From UBA117 sp049975245 (lineage in GTDB: Archaea; Methanobacteriota; Methanobacteria; Methanobacteriales; Methanobacteriaceae): 39,329 nt of DNA. Position numbers and translations under genes: made by a program. Numbering within the stretch: the stretch's first letter is position 1; every line of letters starts with the position of its first letter. Of this stretch, positions 26,379-34,766 are shown one piece after another. The DNA lies in assembly GCA_049975245.1 (NCBI GenBank), contig JBNGDB010000022.1, positions 1-39,329 on the forward strand, in the 5' to 3' direction. Under the pieces are notes generated by a model. The model did no database searches. It was not told the DNA's origin and was given only the letters and a program-made list of their open reading frames with translations.

Positions 26379-27293
26379 ATTACGCGACAATCCCTATATG
26401 CATTGCTATTTGCTTTGGGAATAGTAATGCTTGCTGTTCCATCCTCTGTTATGGGTATGGATAGCGATAATATTCAAGAAAACGCAAAAATTGAATTAAA
26501 TAAAGAAGAGATACAAAAAGTTAGTGCAGCATCTTATAAGAAAGTCAGATACAAGAAGTATTATAAGAAGTATTATAAGAAGTGGTACAAGTCTGGTGGC
26601 CGATGGAGATATTACTGGAAATACAGTTGGAAGTATAAATGGGCAACTAAATATGTAAAAGTAACCTCATCAAGTTCCAAAAAAGTAAGTAGTTCTTCTT
26701 CTAATTCTAGTTCTAGTAGTGTGAGTAGTTCTTCTTCTAATTCTAGTTCTAGTAGTGTGAGTAGTTCTTCTTCTAATTCTAGTTCTAGTAGTGTGAGTAG
26801 TTCTTCTTCTAGTACTAGTCAATATAAAAAGGTCAAATACAAGAAGTATTATAAGAAGTATTATAAGAAGTGGTACAAATATCGCGGAAGATGGAGATAT
26901 TACTGGAAATACAGTTGGAAGTATAAATGGGCAACTAAATACGTAAAAGTAACATCATCAAGTTCTAATTCAGCAGATTCAAGTAAATATGCTGCTAAAG
27001 ATGTTACTGTAACCGACAGCTATGTACAATCTACAGGACGATGTACATGCAGTTTATACGAAGATTACAATTATCATACCTCTAAATTTGTCAATTACTG
27101 TCCTTATTGTCATAAATATTCTACACTGGACTATGAACAAGGAACTAAAGTAAGTAGCTCCGGAAAAGTTTATCCTAACCCGGAGGGAATGTGGGTATGC
27201 AGTATGACTAAAGGCGGCTGTGATGCTGACTTCTGCCTGGTACATGGTAAAGCACATGTTAATAGTGGTGCGAAGTATCTAATCAAAGCTTAA
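26379..27293 (+). CDS. Secreted YKW-repeat protein with seven-cysteine C-terminal domain
   Basis: I predict 304 residues from ATT at 26379, 7 nt after GGAGG (26367-26371). The first canonical codon is TTG 26403, inside the signal-peptide core, and an in-frame stop lies upstream with no ATG, GTG or TTG between. The signal peptide and following ~30 residues are nearly identical to YKW gene 1. Two YKW domains (about 53-93 and 148-190, core WYKxxGRWRYYW) flank a linker of three 12-residue Ser-rich repeats. The C-terminal ~90 residues have seven Cys (222, 224, 241, 244, 274, 281, 286) and several His in CxC, CPYCH and CDADFC-LVHGKAH contexts, which suggests a metal-binding or disulfide-stabilised domain. 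I do not recognise it. It has no catalytic transglutaminase pattern. Confidence 0.75.
   Translation: MTRQSLYALLFALGIVMLAVPSSVMGMDSDNIQENAKIELNKEEIQKVSAASYKKVRYKKYYKKYYKKWYKSGGRWRYYWKYSWKYKWATKYVKVTSSSSKKVSSSSSNSSSSSVSSSSSNSSSSSVSSSSSNSSSSSVSSSSSSTSQYKKVKYKKYYKKYYKKWYKYRGRWRYYWKYSWKYKWATKYVKVTSSSSNSADSSKYAAKDVTVTDSYVQSTGRCTCSLYEDYNYHTSKFVNYCPYCHKYSTLDYEQGTKVSSSGKVYPNPEGMWVCSMTKGGCDADFCLVHGKAHVNSGAKYLIKA
26550..26966 (+). repeat. In-gene duplication of the YKW domain with 36-bp linker repeats
   Basis: Two copies of a ~129-bp YKW-coding unit (26550-26678 and 26838-26966) flank three exact 36-bp units (26688-26723, 26724-26759, 26760-26795) plus a partial fourth. The 36-bp unit encodes SSSSSNSSSSSV. 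All are in frame. Confidence 0.88.
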
Positions 27294-27454
27294 ATTTTTG
27301 ATAGTTCTGATTAATTTCAGATCTTATCTATTTTTTTAAATTAATTGGCTATAAGTTTCAATAATAAGAAATATAGTGATTTAAGATTATTTTTAAATTG
27401 ATAATACCCAATCTATAAATAATAAAAGAATGATTATTTTAAATGGTGTTTAAA

Positions 27455-28006
27455 ATGTGGATTTACATAATCATCGGGATAATAATATTAATAATAGTTT
27501 TAGCATTGGCTTTAACTTATAACAGTCTAATTAATTTGCGCAATCGAGTTAAAAACGCCTGGTCACAGATAGATGTTCAGCTAAAAAGAAGGGCAGATTT
27601 AATACCTAATCTAGTTGAAACAGTAAAGGGATATGCTGAACATGAAAGAGGAGTATTTGAAGAAGTAACTAAAGCTAGATCAAGTTTATTAAATGCTCAA
27701 ACAGTTAAAGAAAATGAAGAAGCAAATAATATGTTAACTGGAGCCTTAAAATCTCTTTTTGCGGTTGCAGAGAACTACCCTGATTTGAAGGCCAGTCAGA
27801 ACTTTCAGGATCTGCAGATGCAACTTGCTGAAACTGAAGATAAAATTGCTTATTCAAGGCAGTTTTACAATGACACAGTTTTAATGTATAACAACAAGGT
27901 TCAAATGTTTCCAAGTAACATCATAGCGCGCATGTTTAATTTCACCGAATCTGAATTTTTCGAAACTGCTGAAGCCGAACGTTCCGTTCCAAAAGTTGAA
28001 TTTTAG
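27455..28006 (+). CDS. lemA: LemA family membrane protein
   Basis: This 183-residue LemA protein has one N-terminal membrane helix (WIYIIIGIIILIIVLALALTY) and then the long helical bundle typical of the family (NSLINLRNRVKNAWSQIDVQLKRR, then LIPNLVETVKGYAEHE). An in-frame ATG at 27443 overlaps the GGTG ribosome site, so ATG 27455, 6 nt after it, is the better start. The cellular role is not established. It is followed after 8 nt by the DUF2207 gene, a pairing seen in many bacteria and archaea. Confidence 0.92.
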   Translation: MWIYIIIGIIILIIVLALALTYNSLINLRNRVKNAWSQIDVQLKRRADLIPNLVETVKGYAEHERGVFEEVTKARSSLLNAQTVKENEEANNMLTGALKSLFAVAENYPDLKASQNFQDLQMQLAETEDKIAYSRQFYNDTVLMYNNKVQMFPSNIIARMFNFTESEFFETAEAERSVPKVEF

Positions 28007-28014
28007 GTGATAAA

Positions 28015-29820
28015 ATGAATAAAAAACATTTTATCTCAATTTCTTTATTATTTATAATTATTTTTACATTTTTATCAGGCACTACATTTGCCCAGGATGA
28101 TGATAGAAGTTATACCATTCCTTATGCTAATATTGATCTCTATATACAAGAAGATGGTACTTTACATGTTAAAGAAAAAATTCATTACTCTTTTTCCGGA
28201 ACTTTCAATGGAGTTTATAGGGAAATACCTATAAAAAGCGGAGAAAGGATAGAAAATCTTCAAGTATATACTGAAGGAGCTTATTCTACTCTGGAAGTTA
28301 CAAATAGTGAGGATATGGAATCTCTAAAGATTTATTTATATTCTAATCCTGAAAAGACCCAACCCATAACTGATAAAGATGTTGATGTATATATTGAATA
28401 TGATTTCATAAATGTTATCAAAGTATACAATGATGTTGCTGAACTTCAATACAAAATCTGGGGAGAGGAATGGGATGTTGAAGTGGGTCAGGTAACTGGT
28501 AATATTCATTTAATATCCGGAGAAGGTATAAGATACTGGTTTAACCCCCCTTATTTCGTTAAAAGTTCTAATTTAAATGATTCAATATTACAAGTTCAAA
28601 CCCAAAGTATACCATCTGGAGAATATTTTGAGGCAAGGGTGGTTATCCCTAAAGATCAATTTATCTCTAACCCGCCTAATGCCAATAAAATTAATCAGAA
28701 TGGTCTGGATGAGATATTAAAAATTCAAAATAATTATCAAAATAGTTTGAATTTTAAGACAGTTTTATATTCTTTTTTGTCAATAATATTGCTGCTAGGC
28801 ATAATTGTTCCCATCGTCATATATTACAAATATGGAAGAGAACCTAAAATAGATTACCAGGCCGAATATGAGAGAGATTTACCTACTAATGACCCTCCAG
28901 CAGTGGTTAACGCCATATCTGGAAAGGGATTCTCTAAAAAGGTCGGCGTACCGGATATGGACGGATTCAGAGCTACAATAATGGATTTAATTAATCGAAA
29001 GTATTTATTGATAAAAGATATCCCATCAGATATTAAAGAAGATAAAAATACTTCCATTTCACTAAAAATCAATGAAAATAAAGATTTTTCAATGCTTAAA
29101 CATTTCGAATCTGATGTTATAAGTTTTCTCCGGTATTTTGAAGAAGATGGCGTTGTTGATCTGGACAAACTTAAAGCAGATTTAAAAATAAGAAGCAATG
29201 CGGAGTCATTTAGAGATTCGTACAACACCTGGAAAGACGATTTAAAGAACGAATTTTTAGATGATGAAATTATGAAAAAAATTTTTGTAAGAAAGGGAGA
29301 TACTTATCTTAAAATCTTCGGGGGATTAGGATTAGTTATAGCTGCCGTTACATTTTTCTTTACTTTATCTGATTCATTACCCGCTGCGAATTATGCTCTT
29401 TTTTCATCCATTATTTTGGGTATTGTAGCAATTATCTCATTAGTGATGCCGCAAAAAATTGCTGGACGATGGACTACATATGGTGAAGAATACGATGCCA
29501 AATGGCAAAATTTCAAAAAGTATATAATGGATTTCAGTTTGATTAAAGAATATCCTCCAGAATCAATTGCAATATGGAACAAATATCTAGTTTACGCAAC
29601 TGCTCTAGGAATAGCTGATAAAGTACGTAAATCAATGGAAATGACCTTACCCAGCGAACAATTAGCAAGTAGTGATATTTATTTATTCCATTATTATGGG
29701 GGATACGTAATTCTTTCCTCTACATTAGATTCAGGAATGTCTACTGCTACCAGTGGAGGCAGCGGCGGAGTCGGCGGAGTCGGCGGAGGCTCTGGTGGTG
29801 GTGGTGGGGGAGCTTTTTAA
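28015..29820 (+). CDS. DUF2207 predicted membrane protein
   Basis: This 601-residue protein starts with a signal peptide (KKHFISISLLFIIIFTFLSGTTFAQ). The extracellular DUF2207 domain (about 30-235, with YTIPYANIDLYIQEDGTLHVKEKI near its start) comes next. One membrane helix (about 246-268), a cytoplasmic part and two helices near 435-480 follow. The extreme C-terminus is a Gly-rich tail ending GGGGGGAF, common in this family. GGTGAT lies 3 nt before the ATG. It forms an operon with lemA. The function is unknown; the pairing suggests a shared membrane role. Confidence 0.88.
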   Translation: MNKKHFISISLLFIIIFTFLSGTTFAQDDDRSYTIPYANIDLYIQEDGTLHVKEKIHYSFSGTFNGVYREIPIKSGERIENLQVYTEGAYSTLEVTNSEDMESLKIYLYSNPEKTQPITDKDVDVYIEYDFINVIKVYNDVAELQYKIWGEEWDVEVGQVTGNIHLISGEGIRYWFNPPYFVKSSNLNDSILQVQTQSIPSGEYFEARVVIPKDQFISNPPNANKINQNGLDEILKIQNNYQNSLNFKTVLYSFLSIILLLGIIVPIVIYYKYGREPKIDYQAEYERDLPTNDPPAVVNAISGKGFSKKVGVPDMDGFRATIMDLINRKYLLIKDIPSDIKEDKNTSISLKINENKDFSMLKHFESDVISFLRYFEEDGVVDLDKLKADLKIRSNAESFRDSYNTWKDDLKNEFLDDEIMKKIFVRKGDTYLKIFGGLGLVIAAVTFFFTLSDSLPAANYALFSSIILGIVAIISLVMPQKIAGRWTTYGEEYDAKWQNFKKYIMDFSLIKEYPPESIAIWNKYLVYATALGIADKVRKSMEMTLPSEQLASSDIYLFHYYGGYVILSSTLDSGMSTATSGGSGGVGGVGGGSGGGGGGAF

Positions 29821-29934
29821 ATAAAGTATCTCTTTTCGATTCATTCTATTTGAATGACTGATCTTCTACAATTAATTATTTTTTTTCACTTTTTTTACTA
29901 AATTTTTAAATAACATCACAGATTATTACTTAAT

Positions 29935-31290
29935 ATGAGAATAGTTTTGGCAGGAACAGGAAGTGCTGTGGGAAAAACAACCATTTCCACAGGTATAATG
30001 AAAGCCCTTTCCAATAAATATAATATACAACCCTATAAAGTCGGCCCTGACTATATTGATCCTACTTATCACACCTTAGCTACTGGAAATCCTTCCAGAA
30101 ATCTAGATTCATTCTTCATGTCTTCAGGTCAAATTAGAACATCATTTGAGAGGGGTTTAAAAAAATCTAGATCTAAAATAGGGATAATAGAGGGTGTAAG
30201 AGGTTTATACGAAGGAATAAGCCCTATAGAAGATATTGGCAATACAGCTTCAATTGCTAAGGCATTGGACGCTCCAGTTATACTTATTTTAAATGCCCGA
30301 AGTCTTGTTAAAAGTGCAGCTGCAGTGGTTTTAGGATTTAAAACTTTAGATCCCGAAATAAAAATTGAAGGTGTAATTTTAAATCAGGTTAAAAATAAAA
30401 AACATTACCTTAAAGCAAAAGAATCTGTGGAAAAACTTTCCGATACTCAAGTTATAGGAGGTCTACCACGAAGTGGTGATATTGCTGTTGAACAACGCCA
30501 CCTAGGTCTGGTACCAGCAGTCGAACGTGAAAACATTTTAAGTTATATAGAAAGATGGGGCAATGTCATAGCAGAAAATATAGATCTTGACAAACTTCTA
30601 TCCATAATGAAGGATTCAAAAAAATTACCCCAAGGAAGAGAAGATATATGGCATAAAATGAACCGAAATAAAGTTAAAATAGGGGTAGCTCAGGACGAAA
30701 TATTCACTTTTTATTATCAAGAAAATTTAGAGGCATTGGAATCGAATAATGCTAAAATAGTTAAATTCAGTCCATACCACCACGAAGAATTGCCCGATGT
30801 GGATGCAGTCTATTTTGGGGGAGGTTATCCTGAAATTTTTGCCAGAGAGCTAGAAAAAAATGAATCTATGAGAAAATCTGTTAAAAAATTTCATAACGAC
30901 GGTAAACCCATTTATGCTGAATGCGGCGGATTAATGTATCTTACTCGTTCTATAAATAATAAAAAAATGTGTAATGTTTTTAATTATGATTCTTTGATGA
31001 CTAAAAAGCCACAAGCATTGAGCTATGTAATTGCCAAAACAATAAATGATAATATAATCACTAAAAAAGACGAAATCTTCCATGGACACGAATTTCACTA
31101 CTCTAAAGTTTTACTAAAAGGTAAAAATAACTTCGCCTTTGAAATTCTACGTGGAAATGGAATTAAAGATTCATTAGATGGTTTAATGGAAAAAAATACT
31201 GTAGCCAGCTATGTTCATACTCATGTAGCGGCATGTCCACAATTTGCCTCAAATTTGGCCATAAGTGCCTTAGAAGCTGACGATAAATAA
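29935..31290 (+). CDS. cfbB: Ni-sirohydrochlorin / cobyrinate a,c-diamide synthase
   Basis: This glutamine-dependent amidoligase amidates the a and c acetate side chains of a tetrapyrrole. In methanogens the CfbB form acts on Ni-sirohydrochlorin on the way to coenzyme F430, and CbiA on cobyrinate; sequence alone does not separate them here. The N-terminal ATPase has a P-loop GTGSAVGKTT and GPDYIDPTYH. The C-terminal class I glutaminase-like domain has FGGGYPEIFA, the nucleophile Cys in YAECGGLMYLT and a His in the GHEFHYS segment. At 451 residues it is full length. It is followed within 22 nt by the oligosaccharide polymerase, with which it may be co-transcribed. Confidence 0.85.
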   Translation: MRIVLAGTGSAVGKTTISTGIMKALSNKYNIQPYKVGPDYIDPTYHTLATGNPSRNLDSFFMSSGQIRTSFERGLKKSRSKIGIIEGVRGLYEGISPIEDIGNTASIAKALDAPVILILNARSLVKSAAAVVLGFKTLDPEIKIEGVILNQVKNKKHYLKAKESVEKLSDTQVIGGLPRSGDIAVEQRHLGLVPAVERENILSYIERWGNVIAENIDLDKLLSIMKDSKKLPQGREDIWHKMNRNKVKIGVAQDEIFTFYYQENLEALESNNAKIVKFSPYHHEELPDVDAVYFGGGYPEIFARELEKNESMRKSVKKFHNDGKPIYAECGGLMYLTRSINNKKMCNVFNYDSLMTKKPQALSYVIAKTINDNIITKKDEIFHGHEFHYSKVLLKGKNNFAFEILRGNGIKDSLDGLMEKNTVASYVHTHVAACPQFASNLAISALEADDK

Positions 31291-31312
31291 TTACTAAATT
31301 TATGGTGTTTTA

Positions 31313-32458
31313 ATGAAAATCAGAAATATTGATATTTTTTCTCCCTATATAATGGTTTTAGCAATATTTTTATATTTAACTTTGGCTGTTGTTGCTTTTA
31401 ATTATAATATCAGAGGTTTAGAACCTGCATCTTATTTAACATATTATACTGTTTTATACTCTGTAGCGCTATTTTTATTGGGAATTTTTGCTGCCATCTA
31501 TATTCAAAAATATATAAAAATTAAAAAAACATGCTATAATCTCGTTAAAATTACTAAAAAGGTAAATATCTCAGCTTCAATGGAAAAAATAATCGTAGCT
31601 ATGGTTATTTTTGGAATTTTACTTCAGTTAATAAATATTTATCTAGTTGGGGGCATACCTCTTTTCAGCGGTTATCTGAAAGCTAAAGCCATAACCAAGG
31701 TGTGGTTTATTTCTTATTTAATATTCTTACCTTCTATAAATATATTGCTTGCTAAATTTAACCGGAAATGGTATTACGGCCTCTTTGCTATTGGTTTGAT
31801 TTTATTTGCCATAACTGGTTATCGTACCACCACCATGGCAATAATTACCAGTGTTTTTATTACTAGTTATTATGTACTTAATCTAAAATTTAAATACATA
31901 GTTATATTTGCCATTTTAATGTTAATAATTGGCCTAGCAGTTGGTTATATTGCAGTTATGGCTATAGAGTGGCAGCAATGGTCCCTGAATCCATTGGAAC
32001 TGTTTTTTTACCGTGCAGGATATACTCTAAATGTTTTAGATAGGATAGTTCAAATGCCGGGAATTACTAAAGGATCTCTACTTTACTATACACTAACCGG
32101 ATTTTTTAAATCAGTGGACCCTAGGATCATTATCGGTGAAACTGTTTTGAAATATAGGGTTTCTACCACAGCCACTATTTTTGGCCCTGTTTTGCTTGAT
32201 TTTGGCTATCTGGCTTTAGGATTGCAGATGTTTATACTAGGTTTATATTTAAAATTATTACACTATCTTCAAAAAATGAAAATGGGAATTTATACAGCAT
32301 TTTATGCTATAATATTGGCCCACTCTTTAATTTGGATAGAAACTGGGCCAACAGACTTGATAGTATGGATATTTTTTGCATTGGGCTTGATATTGATTTT
32401 ATCATGTTATACTGTAAAATCCAATTCTAATTTTAAAACTGAAAGCGGTGCCAATTGA
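31313..32458 (+). CDS. Oligosaccharide repeat-unit polymerase (Wzy-like), archaeal
   Basis: This is a 381-residue multi-spanning membrane protein with about 10-12 hydrophobic segments. It resembles the archaeal oligosaccharide repeat-unit polymerase family (Wzy-like), which joins lipid-linked oligosaccharide units outside the membrane. Large loops hold conserved-looking charged residues (YRTTTMAI, FFYRAGYTLNVLDRI). In this lineage a role in polymerising pseudomurein or another surface glycan is plausible but unproven. Its TGA stop overlaps the next start as TGATG, so the two genes are translationally coupled. Confidence 0.8.
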   Translation: MKIRNIDIFSPYIMVLAIFLYLTLAVVAFNYNIRGLEPASYLTYYTVLYSVALFLLGIFAAIYIQKYIKIKKTCYNLVKITKKVNISASMEKIIVAMVIFGILLQLINIYLVGGIPLFSGYLKAKAITKVWFISYLIFLPSINILLAKFNRKWYYGLFAIGLILFAITGYRTTTMAIITSVFITSYYVLNLKFKYIVIFAILMLIIGLAVGYIAVMAIEWQQWSLNPLELFFYRAGYTLNVLDRIVQMPGITKGSLLYYTLTGFFKSVDPRIIIGETVLKYRVSTTATIFGPVLLDFGYLALGLQMFILGLYLKLLHYLQKMKMGIYTAFYAIILAHSLIWIETGPTDLIVWIFFALGLILILSCYTVKSNSNFKTESGAN

Positions 32459-33528
32459 TGAAAATAGGAATAGCTGCGGAAATTGCCCCTGCAAAATCGT
32501 TCATACCAATTATTGAAAAATTGGATGCTGAGATAATTGGTTTATCGCATGGTGAGGGAGTTAACGAACTATTGGGGGATTATTGTTCCAATATATACAG
32601 TATTGGGCAGGGCAGGGGAAAAGAAGCTGTAAAAAGGTCAAACTTTAAAATTGCCCGTTTAATACTGAAGGATGTTTATAAAGCAGTAAGATCATTACGG
32701 GGTCAGCACATTGATATTTTGCTGACATGTGGAAATGCTGGTGATGTTAGAAAAGGGATCACAGCCGCCAAGATACTAGGAATTCCTAACTTGCATATTG
32801 AACAGGATATTTATAACCCTATAGAAATGATAGCATTCTCTAATTTAATCACAGTTCCTTCAAAAAATTATAAAAATTTCATGGAAGAGAGATATGGACT
32901 CTCGAATCTACGGGTTATTGATGGTTATCCATTGGCATCATATGTTAATAAAATTGAATTGAAAAGTGGTGATGAAGTAAAAGAGAAATATAATGTGGAT
33001 GATTTTTTATTGATGGTTCTAGGGGGGGATTTGAGAAATGAAGATCTTCCTAAAATTATAAGATTACTTCAAAATATAGATGAGGAAGTTTTAATAGCCC
33101 CCTACCGTTTTGACAGAAATTATATACAACAGTTATTAGAATCTCCTAAATTAAAAGTTTTAGAAGGATTTGTTGATCTTTTACCAATTATGAATGCATC
33201 TAGGGGGATGATCTATGGCGCGGGTATGGGGTTGACAATAGAAGCAGGAGTACTTAAGGTTCCATCTATCAAGTTAGCCGGCTTTCACAGCCAACATGCC
33301 AGTATAGATTTGGCTAATAAGTTAAAAATACCAGTAATAAAAATAGACGATATTAAAGATGTATTGGAAAATATAAAAAAACCAAGGGGCGATTGGTTAA
33401 TTGAAAGCGGTGAAAAAGCTGTAAAGAATATAGTTAAATTGATTAATAATTTTGAAAATGAAAAATCCCCTAGAAACGGTTTTTCAAGTATGAGAAAAAT
33501 TTGGAAAGAGAGATCTAAATATAGGTAA
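32458..33528 (+). CDS. GT-B fold glycosyltransferase, MurG/DUF354-like
   Basis: This 356-residue protein has two Rossmann-like halves. It begins MKIGIAAEIAPAKSFIPIIEKL. The C-terminal half has the nucleotide-sugar site typical of the MurG, UDP-GlcNAc 2-epimerase and DUF354 group: GFVDLLPIMNASRGMIYGAG, then GLTIEAGVLKVPSIK. There is no membrane segment. Donor and acceptor are not known. It is coupled to the Wzy-like polymerase (TGATG overlap; GGTG 7 nt upstream), so transfer onto the same lipid-linked oligosaccharide is likely. A TTG one codon earlier is rejected. A 2-epimerase is the main alternative. Confidence 0.68.
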   Translation: MKIGIAAEIAPAKSFIPIIEKLDAEIIGLSHGEGVNELLGDYCSNIYSIGQGRGKEAVKRSNFKIARLILKDVYKAVRSLRGQHIDILLTCGNAGDVRKGITAAKILGIPNLHIEQDIYNPIEMIAFSNLITVPSKNYKNFMEERYGLSNLRVIDGYPLASYVNKIELKSGDEVKEKYNVDDFLLMVLGGDLRNEDLPKIIRLLQNIDEEVLIAPYRFDRNYIQQLLESPKLKVLEGFVDLLPIMNASRGMIYGAGMGLTIEAGVLKVPSIKLAGFHSQHASIDLANKLKIPVIKIDDIKDVLENIKKPRGDWLIESGEKAVKNIVKLINNFENEKSPRNGFSSMRKIWKERSKYR

Positions 33529-33702
33529 TTATTCGACATTTTAAAATAATAATTTTAATTTATTTTTATAGATAAATCAAATGATAATTATAAAGTACTA
33601 TGGTTTTAAATTTGGTTAAGATTAAGAATCAGTTCTATATAGAAATTTTTAAACTCCCTCTTTTATATGAATTTTTTCAAGATTTTAAAAATTTAGTTTA
33701 AA

Positions 33703-33716
33703 TACCAGTATAAAAA
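33703..33716 (+). promoter_or_regulatory. Probable mtd promoter
   Basis: A TATA-like AGTATAAAAA follows TACC about 70 nt before the mtd start, predicting transcription from about 33740. The ribosome site GGTGAT (33774-33779) lies 3 nt before the ATG. Confidence 0.5.
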
Positions 33717-33782
33717 CTTAGCCATAAAAAATAAATCAAAAAATACTTATTAGATTATTAGAATAGGATTTTTGGTGATATA

Positions 33783-34613
33783 ATGGTAGTTAAAATAGGA
33801 GTTATTAAATGTGGTAATATTGGTACCTCTCCTGTAATTGATTTATTACTCGATGAGAGGGCTGACAGACCGAATATAGATACTTGTGTAATCGGTTCTG
33901 GAGCTAAGATGAACCCAGAAGAAATTGAAAAAGCAGTACCTTTAATGTTGGAAATGGAAAGGGACTTCGTTGTATTCATTAGCCCAAACCCTGGCGCTCC
34001 AGGTCCTGCTAAAGCAAGAGAGCTATTATCAGCAGCAGATGTACCAGCAATCATAATTGGGGATGCTCCAGGTCTAAGAGCTAAAGATGAAATGGATGAA
34101 CAAGGCTTAGGTTACATTATAGTTAAAGCAGACCCCATGATCGGAGCTAGAAGAGAACTTCTAGACCCAACTGAAATGGCATCATTTAACTCTGACGTCA
34201 TAAAAGTATTAGCATTAACCGGAGCTTACCGAGTTGTGCAAAACACTATAGATGCTGCAATAGCAAATGTCGAAGCTGGCAGTGGTATTGAACTTCCTAA
34301 AGTAGTTATCTCCAGAGATGTTGCTATAGAAGCTGCAAACTTTGCTAACCCTTACGCAAAAGCTAAAGCAATGGCTGCATATGAAATTGCAACTAAAGTA
34401 GCGGATATTGATGTTGAAGGATGTTTCATGGTACAAGACGCTGCAAAATACATACCAATAGTAGCTTCAGCACACGAAATGTTAGGTACAGCAGCTAAAC
34501 TCGCCACAGAAGCTCGTGAAATAGAAAAAGCTAACGACACAGTTGTCAGAACCCCACATGGCGGAGACGGCAGCACAGTCTCAAAAGTAGCTTTAATGGA
34601 TAAACCACAATAA
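33783..34613 (+). CDS. mtd: F420-dependent methylene-H4MPT dehydrogenase
   Basis: Mtd reversibly reduces methenyl-tetrahydromethanopterin to methylene-H4MPT with reduced F420, a central step of CO2 reduction to methane. The sequence VVKIGVIKCGNIGTSPVIDLLLDERADR is the family N-terminus, and SPNPGAPGPAKARE and GDAPG follow. The whole 276-residue protein lacks a classical nucleotide-binding motif, as expected. A strong terminator follows. A separate H2-dependent enzyme (Hmd) is not in this window. Confidence 0.97.
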   Translation: MVVKIGVIKCGNIGTSPVIDLLLDERADRPNIDTCVIGSGAKMNPEEIEKAVPLMLEMERDFVVFISPNPGAPGPAKARELLSAADVPAIIIGDAPGLRAKDEMDEQGLGYIIVKADPMIGARRELLDPTEMASFNSDVIKVLALTGAYRVVQNTIDAAIANVEAGSGIELPKVVISRDVAIEAANFANPYAKAKAMAAYEIATKVADIDVEGCFMVQDAAKYIPIVASAHEMLGTAAKLATEAREIEKANDTVVRTPHGGDGSTVSKVALMDKPQ

Positions 34614-34621
34614 ATAGGTTT

Positions 34622-34661
34622 GAAAGCGGTCCAATGGACTGCTTCTTTTATCTTTTTTTTA
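34622..34661 (+). terminator. Terminator of mtd
   Basis: A 9-bp stem (34624-34632 with 34636-34644, one G-T pair, 3-nt loop) is followed by a long T-rich run (34646-34660). It lies about 10 nt after the mtd stop codon. Confidence 0.85.
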
Positions 34662-34766
34662 AAGATGTTATAAATTCTTTTAAATATTTTCAAAAATTTC
34701 TATAAACTACTTTTAATATTATCCCTTATTAGTAAAAGGTTTATTTTATAAAAGTATAATTTAATC

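Noticed and set aside
26688..26813. Regular 36-bp repeats that could be mistaken for a CRISPR array
   Set aside because: The units are directly adjacent without spacers and keep one reading frame encoding serine-rich peptide inside a longer gene.
29755..29817. GC-rich glycine-repeat tract at the end of the DUF2207 gene
   Set aside because: A Gly-rich tail is typical of the family and does not indicate transfer or a separate element.
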